Of a DNA stretch of 24,660 bases, positions 1 to 7,099 are shown piece after piece. The notes beneath the pieces are model-generated. The model made no database searches, was not told where the DNA came from, and saw only the letters and a list, made by a program, of their open reading frames with translations. The stretch spans positions 1 to 24,660 of the forward strand of contig URTQ01000006.1 of NCBI GenBank assembly GCA_900550855.1, in the 5' to 3' direction. Position numbers and translations under genes: made by a program. Within the stretch, counting starts at the first letter, position 1, and each line of letters starts with the position of its first letter. Source of the stretch: an uncultured Eubacteriales bacterium. Its GTDB lineage: Bacteria; Bacillota; Clostridia; Christensenellales; CAG-917.

Positions 1-76
1 CAAGAGCGTCGCGCTTTCTCGAATCTATTTCTTTTTGGATTTGTATAAGTTTCAACACGTCTTTATCGTCTTTCAT
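1..76 (-). CDS. 5' end of a gene leaving the window (hypothetical protein, partial)
   Basis: An open reading frame starts with ATG at 76-74 and runs without a stop to the left edge. It gives 25 residues that begin MKDDKDVLKLIQIQKEI and are charged and probably helical. An in-frame TAA lies further upstream, so the N-terminus is inside the window. A GAGGGG element sits 12 bases before the ATG; a TTG two codons upstream would have better spacing, so the exact start is uncertain. It is divergent from the membrane-protein gene at 212. Too little is present to assign a family. Confidence 0.5.
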   Translation of the reverse strand, partial: MKDDKDVLKLIQIQKEIDSRKRDAL

Positions 77-161
77 ACGCAAAGCATACCCCTCGACTTT
101 GCGAAAAACAAACAATTATGTCACTATATTTTCGCGTTTGCGACAAAAAAAGCGGTGAAAA

Positions 162-190
162 GTTGTACTTAAAGACTTTCAATTTGTCAA
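162..190 (-). promoter_or_regulatory. Candidate promoter for the left-edge gene
   Basis: On the minus strand a perfect TTGACA (190-185) is followed after 17 bases by TACAAC (167-162), which matches four of six positions of the -10 consensus. It would start transcription near 155 and leave a leader of about 80 bases before the ATG at 76. On the plus strand the same AT-rich segment holds TTTCAA (177-182), 17 bases, TATTAT (200-205), a weaker candidate for the divergent gene at 212. Confidence 0.4.
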
Positions 191-211
191 AGATTATAGT
201 ATTATAAGCAT

Positions 212-1198
212 ATGGAAAAAAGGTGTGCGAAAAATATATCCAAAAGAATCCTATCCGCGCTTGCGTTGATTTTGGCGAGCGTCGCGCTTTCGGTATGCGT
301 GCTTATGGGCATACTTCTGCCCTACAAGATAGCGTACGCCGATTCCACGCAAGAGGTGTTGATTGCGCCCGTATCCAACCTTGAAGGCAACGCATACGCC
401 GTCGCTTCCACTTTGGAACTTACAAACGGCGACGACACGTTTTTGATTCCCGAAAGTTACTATATAAGCGAAATCAGCCAAAAAGCCGTCGTACCTCAAT
501 ACTATCAAGTCAAGTATTGCGGTATGAGTTTCTATTTCAAGGCGGAAAGCCGTCCGCAGACGTCAACCGTAACCTTTTCCGACGGCGTGTCTTTATCCCC
601 CGACGTTCGACTTACTTTGACGGCGGAATCTTTGTCGCTTTCGGGCATTGAAATAACGAGCGATTATACAATCAAATTCTTGGGTTATCACCCCACGGAC
701 GCGACGCAAATTTACGTCGTCGCGATGTTCGACGGATCAACTTATTTCGGATTTGCTTCGCGCGATTCTTTTGAGGAATTTGCCGTTCCCTATCACCCGA
801 TTGCGCAAGCGGAACGCGACAGACTGATCGCAAGCAAACCCGAACCCGATCCCGACAAGGGCGACATAATCCCCAACACGTCGCTTGCGCTTCGCATAGT
901 GCTTATCATCGGCATAGCCGTTCCTGCGATTATCATTGCGATTTTGCTTTTCAAACCCTCTAAAAACGACCGTTCGCAAGGCAAGAGCGTAATGCGCAAA
1001 GAGCGCGGAAGAAACGAGTTCGACTACGATTCCACACGCACCTATCGCGAGGACGACCGTTACGATTCACGCTACGATTCTCGTTACGATTCGAGGCGAG
1101 ATCCTCGTTACGACTCGCAAGACGACCAAAGGCGCGATTCTCGCTACGATTCCCGCCCCGACGATCGCTACGACCCCCGCGACGATTACAGAAGATAA
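212..1198 (+). CDS. Membrane-anchored protein with Arg-Tyr-Asp-Ser repeat tail
   Basis: This 328-residue protein matches no family I recognise. Residues 1-43 look like a signal peptide or signal anchor: basic start, long hydrophobic core, AYA before residue 44. Residues 44 to about 225 are a soluble, beta-rich-looking segment that should lie outside the cell. A second hydrophobic helix (about 226-247) is followed by a cytoplasmic tail of about 80 residues that is almost entirely Arg, Asp, Tyr and Ser, with many RYDS units. No enzyme motif is visible. There is no Shine-Dalgarno sequence before the ATG; a TATTAT box lies only 6 bases upstream, so a leaderless or poorly translated message is possible. 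It is a single-gene unit: divergent from the gene to its left and convergent with the P-II-like genes to its right. Confidence 0.85.
   Translation: MEKRCAKNISKRILSALALILASVALSVCVLMGILLPYKIAYADSTQEVLIAPVSNLEGNAYAVASTLELTNGDDTFLIPESYYISEISQKAVVPQYYQVKYCGMSFYFKAESRPQTSTVTFSDGVSLSPDVRLTLTAESLSLSGIEITSDYTIKFLGYHPTDATQIYVVAMFDGSTYFGFASRDSFEEFAVPYHPIAQAERDRLIASKPEPDPDKGDIIPNTSLALRIVLIIGIAVPAIIIAILLFKPSKNDRSQGKSVMRKERGRNEFDYDSTRTYREDDRYDSRYDSRYDSRRDPRYDSQDDQRRDSRYDSRPDDRYDPRDDYRR
1058..1195 (+). repeat. Degenerate 12-base coding repeat (Arg-Tyr-Asp-Ser)
   Basis: Units of the form CG-N-TACGATTC recur about every 12 bases through the 3' end of the gene at 212. They encode RYDS or close variants (RRDP, RYDP, DDRYD). 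The first three units are the best preserved and later ones have diverged. The protein tail is low-complexity and of mixed charge. Confidence 0.7.
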
Positions 1199-1225
1199 TA
1201 AAGACGGATTTGCACTATTGTGCAA

Positions 1226-1258
1226 AAATATAGCCACCGAAAATTCGGCGGCTATTTT
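1226..1258. terminator. Bidirectional intrinsic terminator
   Basis: The arms ATAGCC-A-CCGA and TCGG-C-GGCTAT (1230-1255) enclose an AAAT loop. On the minus strand the central mismatch becomes a G-U wobble and the hairpin is followed by TATTTTT, so it is strongest for the P-II-like operon. On the plus strand it is followed by TTTTCATATTTT and can also end the gene at 212. It lies between two convergent stop codons, as expected. Confidence 0.8.
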
Positions 1259-1285
1259 CATATTTTGATTATTTCGATAAAGCGA

Positions 1286-1609
1286 TTATTGAGCAGGCGT
1301 GCCGATTCCCACGACGTCGTCAACGGGCATCGCAAAGGCGATTCCGTGCGCAGGGGTATGCGTGCCTACGCTTCTGTAAAGCGCGTGCATAACGTCCTCT
1401 TTTATGTCCTCGCTCACGAGAATCATAATCATTTCTTTTTCGGGTTGGATTTGGATTTGAAACGCTCTTTCCGCCTCGATATTCGCCGTGCCTCTTGCGC
1501 TCATAACCGTACCGCCTCTTGCGCCGACGGCGCGAGCGGCGTCCATTGCCTCGTCGGCAAATCCGTTGTTGACTATACACACGATGACTTGATGTTGTTT
1601 ATCGCTCAT
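1286..1609 (-). CDS. P-II-like regulatory protein (short, 107 aa)
   Basis: The length (107 residues) and pattern match the GlnB/P-II-like fold. An N-terminal strand (VIVCIVNNG) leads to a helix, then a GARGGTVMSARGT segment where P-II proteins carry the T-loop base. It ends with a second beta-alpha-beta half and a C-terminal MPVDDVVGI strand. Classical P-II proteins bind ATP/ADP and 2-oxoglutarate at trimer clefts and dock onto transporters or enzymes; the ligand here is not known. The ATG has a strong GGGGG ribosome site 6 bases upstream and overlaps the end of the previous P-II-like gene by 11 bases, so translation is probably coupled. It is the last gene of the DUF1538 operon. Confidence 0.8.
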   Translation of the reverse strand: MSDKQHQVIVCIVNNGFADEAMDAARAVGARGGTVMSARGTANIEAERAFQIQIQPEKEMIMILVSEDIKEDVMHALYRSVGTHTPAHGIAFAMPVDDVVGIGTPAQ

Positions 1610-2072
1610 TGTTATCCCCCTTCACTGTTTTGAGGTTATTGCTCAAAAATCCGTATGCGGCAACGCCTATCATACTTGAAAACGGCACGGTAAAAGCAAT
1701 GCCTTTACCCTTTCTTATAGTGTTGAATTTATTTTCAAGCGTAGCGAGAGCCTCTTTTGCTCTTTCTTGTTTAATTACGCTGAAAATTGCGGTTTTTGTT
1801 TGGTCGTTCCATTCCGAAAGGCTGAGCATTTCGGCGTTTGCCGTACCTCTTGCGCGCGCCGTCCATTGAAAGTTCACTTCGAAAGAGGATTGCAAAAGGT
1901 CGGTGTAAAATTCCGCTTTGTTGTTTGGAACGATACTCACGAGCAGCATAAGTTTGCCCGAATTTACCTTCGGTGCGGACGAGGCATTATTTCTTGCGGC
2001 TTTAATTTCCGCGCCTTTGGCAGCCGCTTTTTTTGCGACTTTTTTGACTTTTTTCACGATTTTGTCAGCCAT
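1599..2072 (-). CDS. P-II-like regulatory protein with Lys/Ala-rich N-terminal extension
   Basis: This protein has 157 residues. Residues 1-36 form a basic Lys/Ala-rich extension (KKVKKVAKKAAAKG) not found in ordinary P-II proteins. Residues about 39-145 look like a second P-II-like domain: LMLLVSIVP strand, a helix, TARARGTANAE at the T-loop position, then KGKGIAFTVPFSSMIGVA at the C-terminal strand. A GAGGGGG ribosome site precedes the ATG. It begins 9 bases after the DUF1538 stop and overlaps the next P-II-like gene. The basic tail could contact membrane, nucleic acid or the acidic leader encoded at the start of this operon; that is inference only. Confidence 0.75.
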   Translation of the reverse strand: MADKIVKKVKKVAKKAAAKGAEIKAARNNASSAPKVNSGKLMLLVSIVPNNKAEFYTDLLQSSFEVNFQWTARARGTANAEMLSLSEWNDQTKTAIFSVIKQERAKEALATLENKFNTIRKGKGIAFTVPFSSMIGVAAYGFLSNNLKTVKGDNNER

Positions 2073-2081
2073 AATACCCCC

Positions 2082-3635
2082 TCACATAAAGTTGATGATT
2101 TGCTCGTCGTCGGCGTCGAGAATACGGCGCATAACGATTTTGTCTTTGACTTTCGCGCTCGCCACCGCTCGGAAACCGAGAAGTTGAATCGTGATAAGCG
2201 GGGTCATCGCAACCATAGCGACGATGCCGAAAGCGAGGTTTAGCACCTCTTGTTCGCCGCAAAGCACGGCGCACGCGCCGACTGCAAACGGCAAAATGAA
2301 ACTCGACGTCAACGGACCGCTTGCGACGCCGCCAGAGTCGAATGCTATTGCGGTATAAATCTTCGGCACGAAGAAGGACAATCCGAGCGAAATGAGATAA
2401 CCAGGTATCAGATAGTACAGCAACGAGAATCCGTAAATGATTCTTATGACGCTAAGACCTATCGACAATCCCACGCCTATCGACAGCGCAACGAGCATAG
2501 AGCGTTTGGACACCGCGCCGTTGGTGATTTGCTCGACTTGTTTGTTGAGGACGTGCACGGCAGGCTCGGCAAGAACGACCACGAAGCCTATCACGAACGC
2601 AAATACGATGAGAAGCGGTTTCGAGAAGTTTGCGATTTCCGCGCCGAGTTTGAAGCCTATGGGCATAAATCCGACCTTGACGGACGTGAGGAACACCACA
2701 AGTCCGACGTATGTATAAAGGATTCCTATGCCGATTTGAAGCAATTTTTGTTTGGGAAGTTTGAGGACGGTCACTTGCAATATCGCAAAGAACACGACGA
2801 TAAGACCGAGCGCGATAAGCACTTCGAGCGCGACCGCGCCGAGAGCGGGCGCGAAGTTTGCGCCGAGATTTGCGTCAATCGAATAGTCGGGAAGCGTAAA
2901 GGACATATCCCCTTTCGACGCGAGCGACAGAGCCATAACCGCGAGCATAGGACCTATCGAGCAAAGCGCGATAAGACCGAAACTGTTTTCTTTTGCGTTG
3001 CGACCGCCCGAGTTGAGCGCGACGCCCACGCCGAGAGCCATAATAAACGGCACGGTGATAGGACCTGTCGTAACGCCGCCCGAGTCGAACGCCATCGGCA
3101 AAAATACGCCTTTGCCCTTTTCGAACATAATCGCGGTCAAGGCAAAAAGCACCATATAGAAGAACAGAAGCAGCGAGGACAAATCCTTTCTGAAAACTAT
3201 TTTCGAGATTGCGATAACCAAGAACAAGCCTACGCCCACGCCCACCGTAACGATAAGCACGGTGTTATTCATAACGGCTTTGACTTGCTCTGCAAGGACG
3301 CTCAAATCTGGTTCTGCAACGGTGATAAGCACGCCCATAGCAAAGCCTACGCCGAGAAGCAGAGGCAGTTTTTTGGACTTTGTCAAACCTGCGCCGACTT
3401 GCTCGCCCATAGGCGTCATAGCAAGGTCCGCGCCGACGTTGAACAACGCAATACCCAAAATGAGCATAATCGCCGACACGACGAACGTGACGATTTCTTT
3501 AGTCGTGAAATCGGTGACGGGCGTAAGTGCGAAAATAAGCACGATAACGGCGACGGGAAGCACGGAAAACAAGGATTCTTTCAACTTTGAAAGCGTGTTC
3601 ATACCTATGCTTTTCGCCATAGATTTTTGTGCCAT
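2082..3635 (-). CDS. DUF1538 family membrane protein (two-repeat, predicted transporter)
   Basis: As read from the first ATG this is a 517-residue, very hydrophobic protein with about a dozen membrane helices. It consists of two homologous halves. AEPDLSVLAEQV at about 107-118 is echoed by AEPAVHVLNKQV near 360, and FDSGGVTTGP at 183-192 by FDSGGVASGP near 432. This is the internally duplicated DUF1538 pattern. The biochemical function of the family is not known to me; inverted or duplicated repeats suggest transport. No Shine-Dalgarno sequence precedes the ATG at 3635 or the next two Met codons, unlike the strong ones before both downstream P-II-like genes. The same frame stays open upstream to the A21 tract, encoding NPADSSKKFNGFFRKRSDD and more, so the true N-terminus probably lies in the leader ORF. 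Confidence 0.85.
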   Translation of the reverse strand: MAQKSMAKSIGMNTLSKLKESLFSVLPVAVIVLIFALTPVTDFTTKEIVTFVVSAIMLILGIALFNVGADLAMTPMGEQVGAGLTKSKKLPLLLGVGFAMGVLITVAEPDLSVLAEQVKAVMNNTVLIVTVGVGVGLFLVIAISKIVFRKDLSSLLLFFYMVLFALTAIMFEKGKGVFLPMAFDSGGVTTGPITVPFIMALGVGVALNSGGRNAKENSFGLIALCSIGPMLAVMALSLASKGDMSFTLPDYSIDANLGANFAPALGAVALEVLIALGLIVVFFAILQVTVLKLPKQKLLQIGIGILYTYVGLVVFLTSVKVGFMPIGFKLGAEIANFSKPLLIVFAFVIGFVVVLAEPAVHVLNKQVEQITNGAVSKRSMLVALSIGVGLSIGLSVIRIIYGFSLLYYLIPGYLISLGLSFFVPKIYTAIAFDSGGVASGPLTSSFILPFAVGACAVLCGEQEVLNLAFGIVAMVAMTPLITIQLLGFRAVASAKVKDKIVMRRILDADDEQIINFM

Positions 3636-4054
3636 AAGGTCTTTTTGAATATGTACGTCGCTCTCTTTATCGTCCGAGCGTTTACGGAAAAATCCGTTGA
3701 ATTTTTTTGAAGAATCGGCTGGGTTTTTTTTTTTTTTTTTTTTTCTTTTTTTGAAGAATCGGCTGTTTTTTCGACTTGTTTTTCGTCGCTAATTTCGACT
3801 TGCTCGCCCTGCTTTTCGGCAAAACTTTCGCTCGCGTTTTCTTCGCAAGGCGCGCACTCTGTTTTTTCGATTTCCGTACGGTTTTTAACAAGATTTTCTT
3901 CGTCCAAAGCAAAAGCGACCGACTGCTCGGTGTCTTTTTCAAGTTCGCCTTGTTTTTCGTCCGCAAGCGTTGCGCTTCCGTCAAAGAGCGTGTTTTCCTC
4001 TTTTTCGGTTTGGTTTTGCGGATTCGATGTCATCTCGTCTTTTTCTTTTTCCAT
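3605..4054 (-). CDS. Acidic/Lys-rich leader, probable N-terminus of the DUF1538 protein, one base out of frame
   Basis: The reading frame from ATG 4054 encodes 149 residues. The first 100 or so are disordered, rich in Glu, Lys, Gln and Ser, and lack hydrophobic segments. The frame then passes through a run of 21 A (sense strand; plus coordinates 3724-3744) and continues as a sequence that overlaps the DUF1538 start in another frame, with unusual codons. With one more A in the run, the frame would instead continue NPADSSKKFNGFF... straight into DUF1538, giving one protein of about 657 residues. The segment just before the run (TADSSKK) and just after it in the DUF1538 frame (PADSSKK) is duplicated. 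No Shine-Dalgarno sequence is evident at 4054. The alternatives are a separate small protein, or an assembly or sequencing error in the homopolymer. Confidence 0.6.
   Translation of the reverse strand: MEKEKDEMTSNPQNQTEKEENTLFDGSATLADEKQGELEKDTEQSVAFALDEENLVKNRTEIEKTECAPCEENASESFAEKQGEQVEISDEKQVEKTADSSKKEKKKKKKTQPILQKNSTDFSVNARTIKRATYIFKKTLWHKNLWRKA
3702..3765. repeat. 20-base direct repeat flanking a 21-base homopolymer
   Basis: T7 followed by GAAGAATCGGCTG occurs at 3702-3721 and again, identically, at 3746-3765. Between the copies lie GG and T21 (3724-3744) and one C. The copies are offset by 44 bases; 45 would preserve the reading frame. Both copies encode ADSSKK on the minus strand, but in different frames as the sequence stands. 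Confidence 0.95.
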
Positions 4055-4112
4055 ACAGTATATTTATAGATAAAATATATTCTTTTTCTTTTGCGGATAT
4101 TATACGAATATC

Positions 4113-4141
4113 ATTATGCCATAAAAACGCATTTCTGTCAA
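4113..4141 (-). promoter_or_regulatory. Sigma-70-type promoter of the DUF1538/P-II operon
   Basis: On the minus strand TTGACA (4141-4136) is followed after exactly 17 bases by CATAAT (4118-4113), five of six matches to the -10 consensus. Transcription would start near 4106 and give a leader of about 50 bases before ATG 4054. A second TATAAT (4104-4099) lies just downstream without a matching -35. Confidence 0.65.
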
Positions 4142-4246
4142 TGCGCCCTTTCACTTCAAACGATACCTAAGAACCCTTAAATCTATATTAAAAACATACA
4201 CTTGTATGAATATTTATTTTATAAAACCCACACATTCTCAAAACGC

Positions 4247-4275
4247 TTGACTTTTGAAAAATAAATTCTTATCTT
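4247..4275 (+). promoter_or_regulatory. Candidate promoter of the YitT family gene
   Basis: TTGACT (4247-4252) is followed after 17 bases by TATCTT (4270-4275). It is correctly placed for a start near 4282 and a leader of about 39 bases. The rest of the 266-base divergent region 4055-4320 is AT-rich and holds no gene that I can see. Confidence 0.45.
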
Positions 4276-4288
4276 TGGATATACTTGA

Positions 4289-4305
4289 CGGAAACAAAGT
4301 TTCCG
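4289..4305 (+). promoter_or_regulatory. Short hairpin in the leader of the YitT family gene
   Basis: CGGAAAC, loop AAA, GTTTCCG form a perfect 7-base-pair stem ending 15 bases before ATG 4321. There is no U-tract, so it is not a terminator. It could affect ribosome access to the weak GGTGG site at 4310-4314. No known riboswitch was recognised. Confidence 0.4.
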
Positions 4306-4320
4306 CGGCGGTGGGCGCAT

Positions 4321-5397
4321 ATGAAAAAAATCACAATGGACAAGAATCAAACGGCGTTCTGGCTCAAACTGTTCGCCTTGATGGTGCTACTCTCGTTTTT
4401 GAGGTCGTTTTCGGCATATCTGTTTATAAATCCCAACGGATTTGCACCGGGCGGCGTGGGCGGACTTGCCGCACTCATACACCTTGCGGCGGTGGACAGT
4501 CCCAACGCGACGGTCAGGATGTTGTCGAACAGCCTTTTCGACCCCGGTATTTTCACAATCATAATGAATATACCGCTTCTTATTTTGGCGTTCAAACTGC
4601 TTGACAAGAGATTTGCCGCTTGCACCACCGTATGCGTACTGTTTTTTTCGGGACTTATGTATATGTTCGCGGCGGTCGGATGCCCTCAATTTATCGCAAA
4701 CGGCGACTACGGACTTATGCTCATTGCGGCGATCGCGGGCGGCGCGTGCGCAGGCGTATCGATGGGCTTTATGCTTCGTCAAGATTTGAGCATCGGCGGC
4801 ACGGACATAATCGGCAAAATCATATATAAACATAACCCCGCCGCACACGCACAGTGGTGGATAACCGCTTGCGACTGCGTGGTTGCGATAATTTCGGGAT
4901 TTTTGGGAATATCCAAAATCAACGGTTCTATGGACGCAACGACGATACTTACGAGTTTGTTGTCCCCCGTTTTGTTCTCGTTCATAGCGTTGTTCACGCA
5001 ATCCAAAGTTTGCGATATGGTGGAATCGGGCTTGCTCTCGTCGCTCGTGTTCACAATCATCACTGACAAATCGGACGCAATCGCGCACGAACTTTCCATA
5101 CAACTTCACAGAGGCGTCACGGTGTCCAAATCCGTCGGCTACTACACGGGCAAGGAACACAACGTAATCATTTGCGTAACGTCCAAAAAGCAAGTCAACC
5201 GCGTCAAAGACATCGTCAAAGCGTGCGACCCGCAAGCGTTTATGTACATAACGCAGGCAGGCGAAGTTTCGGGCAAAGGTTTCACGGGCGGCAGACTTTT
5301 GAAGAAAGGCGAAGTCGAAAAAATCGATATGTCGGACATCATTCCGTCCGAACATCTCAACGACGCCGCACCGCAATCGAACGAAACGGAAGCATAA
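4321..5397 (+). CDS. YitT family membrane protein with DUF2179 C-terminal domain
   Basis: This 358-residue protein has an N-terminal membrane domain with about five or six helices. It carries the family signature NPNGFAPGGVGGLA near residue 40 and a second glycine-rich segment (SIGGTDIIGKI) in the middle. Residues from about 255 to 320 (GVTVSKSVGYYTGKEHNVII...YITQAGEVSGKGF) form the soluble DUF2179 domain that ends YitT proteins. The family is widespread in Firmicutes with no agreed transport substrate. It is longer than the usual 280-290 residues, partly because of a tail after the DUF2179 domain. I chose ATG 4321 over an in-frame TTG at 4285 because a GGTGG element precedes it; ATG 4336 is also possible. 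It is a single-gene unit with its own promoter and terminator. Confidence 0.85.
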   Translation: MKKITMDKNQTAFWLKLFALMVLLSFLRSFSAYLFINPNGFAPGGVGGLAALIHLAAVDSPNATVRMLSNSLFDPGIFTIIMNIPLLILAFKLLDKRFAACTTVCVLFFSGLMYMFAAVGCPQFIANGDYGLMLIAAIAGGACAGVSMGFMLRQDLSIGGTDIIGKIIYKHNPAAHAQWWITACDCVVAIISGFLGISKINGSMDATTILTSLLSPVLFSFIALFTQSKVCDMVESGLLSSLVFTIITDKSDAIAHELSIQLHRGVTVSKSVGYYTGKEHNVIICVTSKKQVNRVKDIVKACDPQAFMYITQAGEVSGKGFTGGRLLKKGEVEKIDMSDIIPSEHLNDAAPQSNETEA

Positions 5398-5421
5398 AAG
5401 CAAAACCGCACTCAAACAAAA

Positions 5422-5449
5422 AACAGTCGCGCAAACGACTGTTTTTTTT
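5422..5449 (+). terminator. Intrinsic terminator after the YitT family gene
   Basis: AACAGTCG (5422-5429), loop CGCAAA, CGACTGTT (5436-5443) and a run of eight T (5442-5449) form a textbook Rho-independent terminator 24 bases after the stop. A-rich sequence on the left side would also give U residues on the other strand, so it may work in both directions. The rest of the gap to 5554 contains a 14-base direct repeat (ATTCCCTTTTCAAT at 5484-5497 and 5507-5520) and no gene. Confidence 0.9.
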
Positions 5450-5554
5450 GATATTACTTTTATATTTAGCAGAGAATTTTCATATTCCCTTTTCAATTAT
5501 TATCTCATTCCCTTTTCAATGCCCTGCCCTGAATTTTGTCGATTGCGCTAAACC

Positions 5555-6196
5555 TCAAAACTCGGCGATTCGTTGCGGATTGTCGATAATTATCTTTGCG
5601 CCAGCCTCGACAAGACGCGCTCTGCCTCTGAATCCCCAACTTACGCAAATACACGGCAATTCTGCGTTCGACGCGGTTTGCACGTCCACTTCGCTGTCGC
5701 CTATGTACACGCACTTGCTTCTTTCGACTTTGAGCGTTTGGATAACCTTATTCACCGAGTCGGGATAGGGTTTTGCCCTCACGTCGTCGCGCTGTCCCAC
5801 AACCGCGTCGAAAAGTCCGTCGAAATAGTCCTTTGCCAACTCTTGCACCGCGCTGTCCATTTTGTTTGACACGACGGCGCATTTTTTGCCGTTTGATTTG
5901 AGCGTTTCGAGCAACTCGATTATGCCGTCGTACGCTTTCGTATGGTCGGCGCAATGGTAAAAATAATGTTGTTTGAACACGTCGAGCACGGCAAGCGTGG
6001 TTTTTTTATCCGTACCGCAAGGCACGCTTTGCTCGATAAGCCTCTTTACGCCGTTGCCCGTTCTGTCCGCCACTTCGCTTGTCGAAAGGCTCGGGAAATC
6101 GAACACGCCGAGCGCGTAGTTTACGCTTATGGCAAGGTCTTGCAGCGTATCGAGGATTGTGCCGTCGAGGTCGAATATGTATAAGTCGTACTTCAT
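5555..6196 (-). CDS. HAD-superfamily phosphatase, Gph-like
   Basis: The 213 residues carry all four HAD motifs. Motif I is DLDGT (D9 nucleophile, D11 acid/base), motif II is VVSNK (S110), motif III is K142 in RAKPYPD, and motif IV is GDSEVD (D167, D171). The helical cap between motifs I and II is of the phosphoglycolate phosphatase/beta-phosphoglucomutase kind, and the length is normal for that group. It is expected to hydrolyse a small phosphorylated metabolite in the cytoplasm; the substrate cannot be told from sequence. No clear Shine-Dalgarno sequence precedes the ATG. It is the last gene of the long minus-strand series and faces the YitT terminator. Confidence 0.85.
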   Translation of the reverse strand: MKYDLYIFDLDGTILDTLQDLAISVNYALGVFDFPSLSTSEVADRTGNGVKRLIEQSVPCGTDKKTTLAVLDVFKQHYFYHCADHTKAYDGIIELLETLKSNGKKCAVVSNKMDSAVQELAKDYFDGLFDAVVGQRDDVRAKPYPDSVNKVIQTLKVERSKCVYIGDSEVDVQTASNAELPCICVSWGFRGRARLVEAGAKIIIDNPQRIAEF

Positions 6197-6292
6197 TTTC
6201 GAATCGTTTTTGCGCTTATGCCGTATGCAAATTCAGTTTAAGCCGTATGTTATTTTTTCTTACGCCCTATTAGAAATTTGCATCGTTATTCT

Positions 6293-7027
6293 TTATTTTT
6301 GAAAGAGTTTTTCTTTCATCATATATTGATTCATTTCTTCGAGGTTTTCGCCGTCGAACTTACGCGAGCGTTGCACTCTTGCGGGAATACCCGTCACGAG
6401 CGTAAAATCGTCGACGCTCTTTGTGACGATTGCGCCCGTACCGACGACCGCGCCCGTGCCGAGTTTCACCCCCGGCAGAATGGTCGCGTTGGTGTAAATC
6501 TTTGCGTATGCGCCGATTTCCACGCCGTTATACTCGCGTTGCATATGGTCGTGTTCGCTGTGCGAGTGCGTGAAAATTTTGACGTACTCGGTGAGCATAG
6601 CAAAGTCGCCCATTTTTACGCCGCCCTTCGTGTCGATATAGCAGTCTGCGTTCCAACTCACGTTGTCGCCGACTTCGAGACGATGACCGTAATTGAATCT
6701 GCAACCCTCGTTTGCCACGAATCCGTCGCCGCATTTTTTGAACAGTTTTTTCGCAATTATTTGTCTGAACGGTACGGCGAAATTGCAGTTTACGCCGAGC
6801 GGCACTCTGTCCACGCTATCCCACAAAATATGCAGATTGCGTTGCGTTTCGGTGTACGGGTCGATGTCGCCCATAGGCATATAATCGCCCCAGAGTCTGA
6901 ACGACTTTACGTCTTCCTCGCTGTAATCGTCTATGCCGATAAGTTTCAATGCGCGCACGGCGTTTTTTGAATCCATACCGTCGTTTGCGAGTTGTTCGAA
7001 TTGTTTCAATCTTTCGTCAATAGTCAT
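6293..7027 (-). CDS. Left-handed beta-helix O-acetyltransferase (maltose/galactoside acetyltransferase-like)
   Basis: The 244 residues begin with a helical domain of about 90 residues (with LWDSVDRVPLG). Hexapeptide repeats follow (VGDNVSWNADCYIDTKGGVKMG and YAKIYTNATILPGVKLGTGAVVGTGAIV), which build a left-handed beta-helix. H154, H156 and H159 in HSHSEHD sit where the catalytic histidine of the acetyltransferase family lies. Such enzymes use acetyl-CoA to acetylate a sugar or similar acceptor as trimers. A good AAAGGCG ribosome site precedes the ATG. It follows galM by 72 bases and probably shares its transcript. The acceptor is not identifiable. Confidence 0.8.
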   Translation of the reverse strand: MTIDERLKQFEQLANDGMDSKNAVRALKLIGIDDYSEEDVKSFRLWGDYMPMGDIDPYTETQRNLHILWDSVDRVPLGVNCNFAVPFRQIIAKKLFKKCGDGFVANEGCRFNYGHRLEVGDNVSWNADCYIDTKGGVKMGDFAMLTEYVKIFTHSHSEHDHMQREYNGVEIGAYAKIYTNATILPGVKLGTGAVVGTGAIVTKSVDDFTLVTGIPARVQRSRKFDGENLEEMNQYMMKEKLFQK

Positions 7028-7099
7028 AATTTCGCCTTTATATACGCAAAACGAGCGTATGAAACCCGTTTCGTGCGATTTTCAATAGTATTATTTCGT

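Noticed and set aside
3682..3984. A 100-codon lysine-rich frame in the third minus-strand frame through the homopolymer
   Set aside because: It is the remaining frame through the A-rich segment, overlaps the better leader frame, has no ribosome site and ends soon after the A-run.
5422..5449. A possible small RNA or riboswitch after the YitT family gene
   Set aside because: The structure is a simple stem followed by eight T directly after a stop codon, which an intrinsic terminator explains fully.
5484..5520. A 14-base direct repeat as an attachment or insertion footprint
   Set aside because: Both copies lie 23 bases apart in a T-rich gap without any mobile gene or matching inverted repeats; local duplication is the simpler reading.
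6225..6283. ATGCAAATT and AATTTGCAT as an inverted repeat between the acetyltransferase and HAD genes
   Set aside because: Nine-base AT-rich arms 41 bases apart in an AT-rich gap can arise by chance, and nothing else supports a function.
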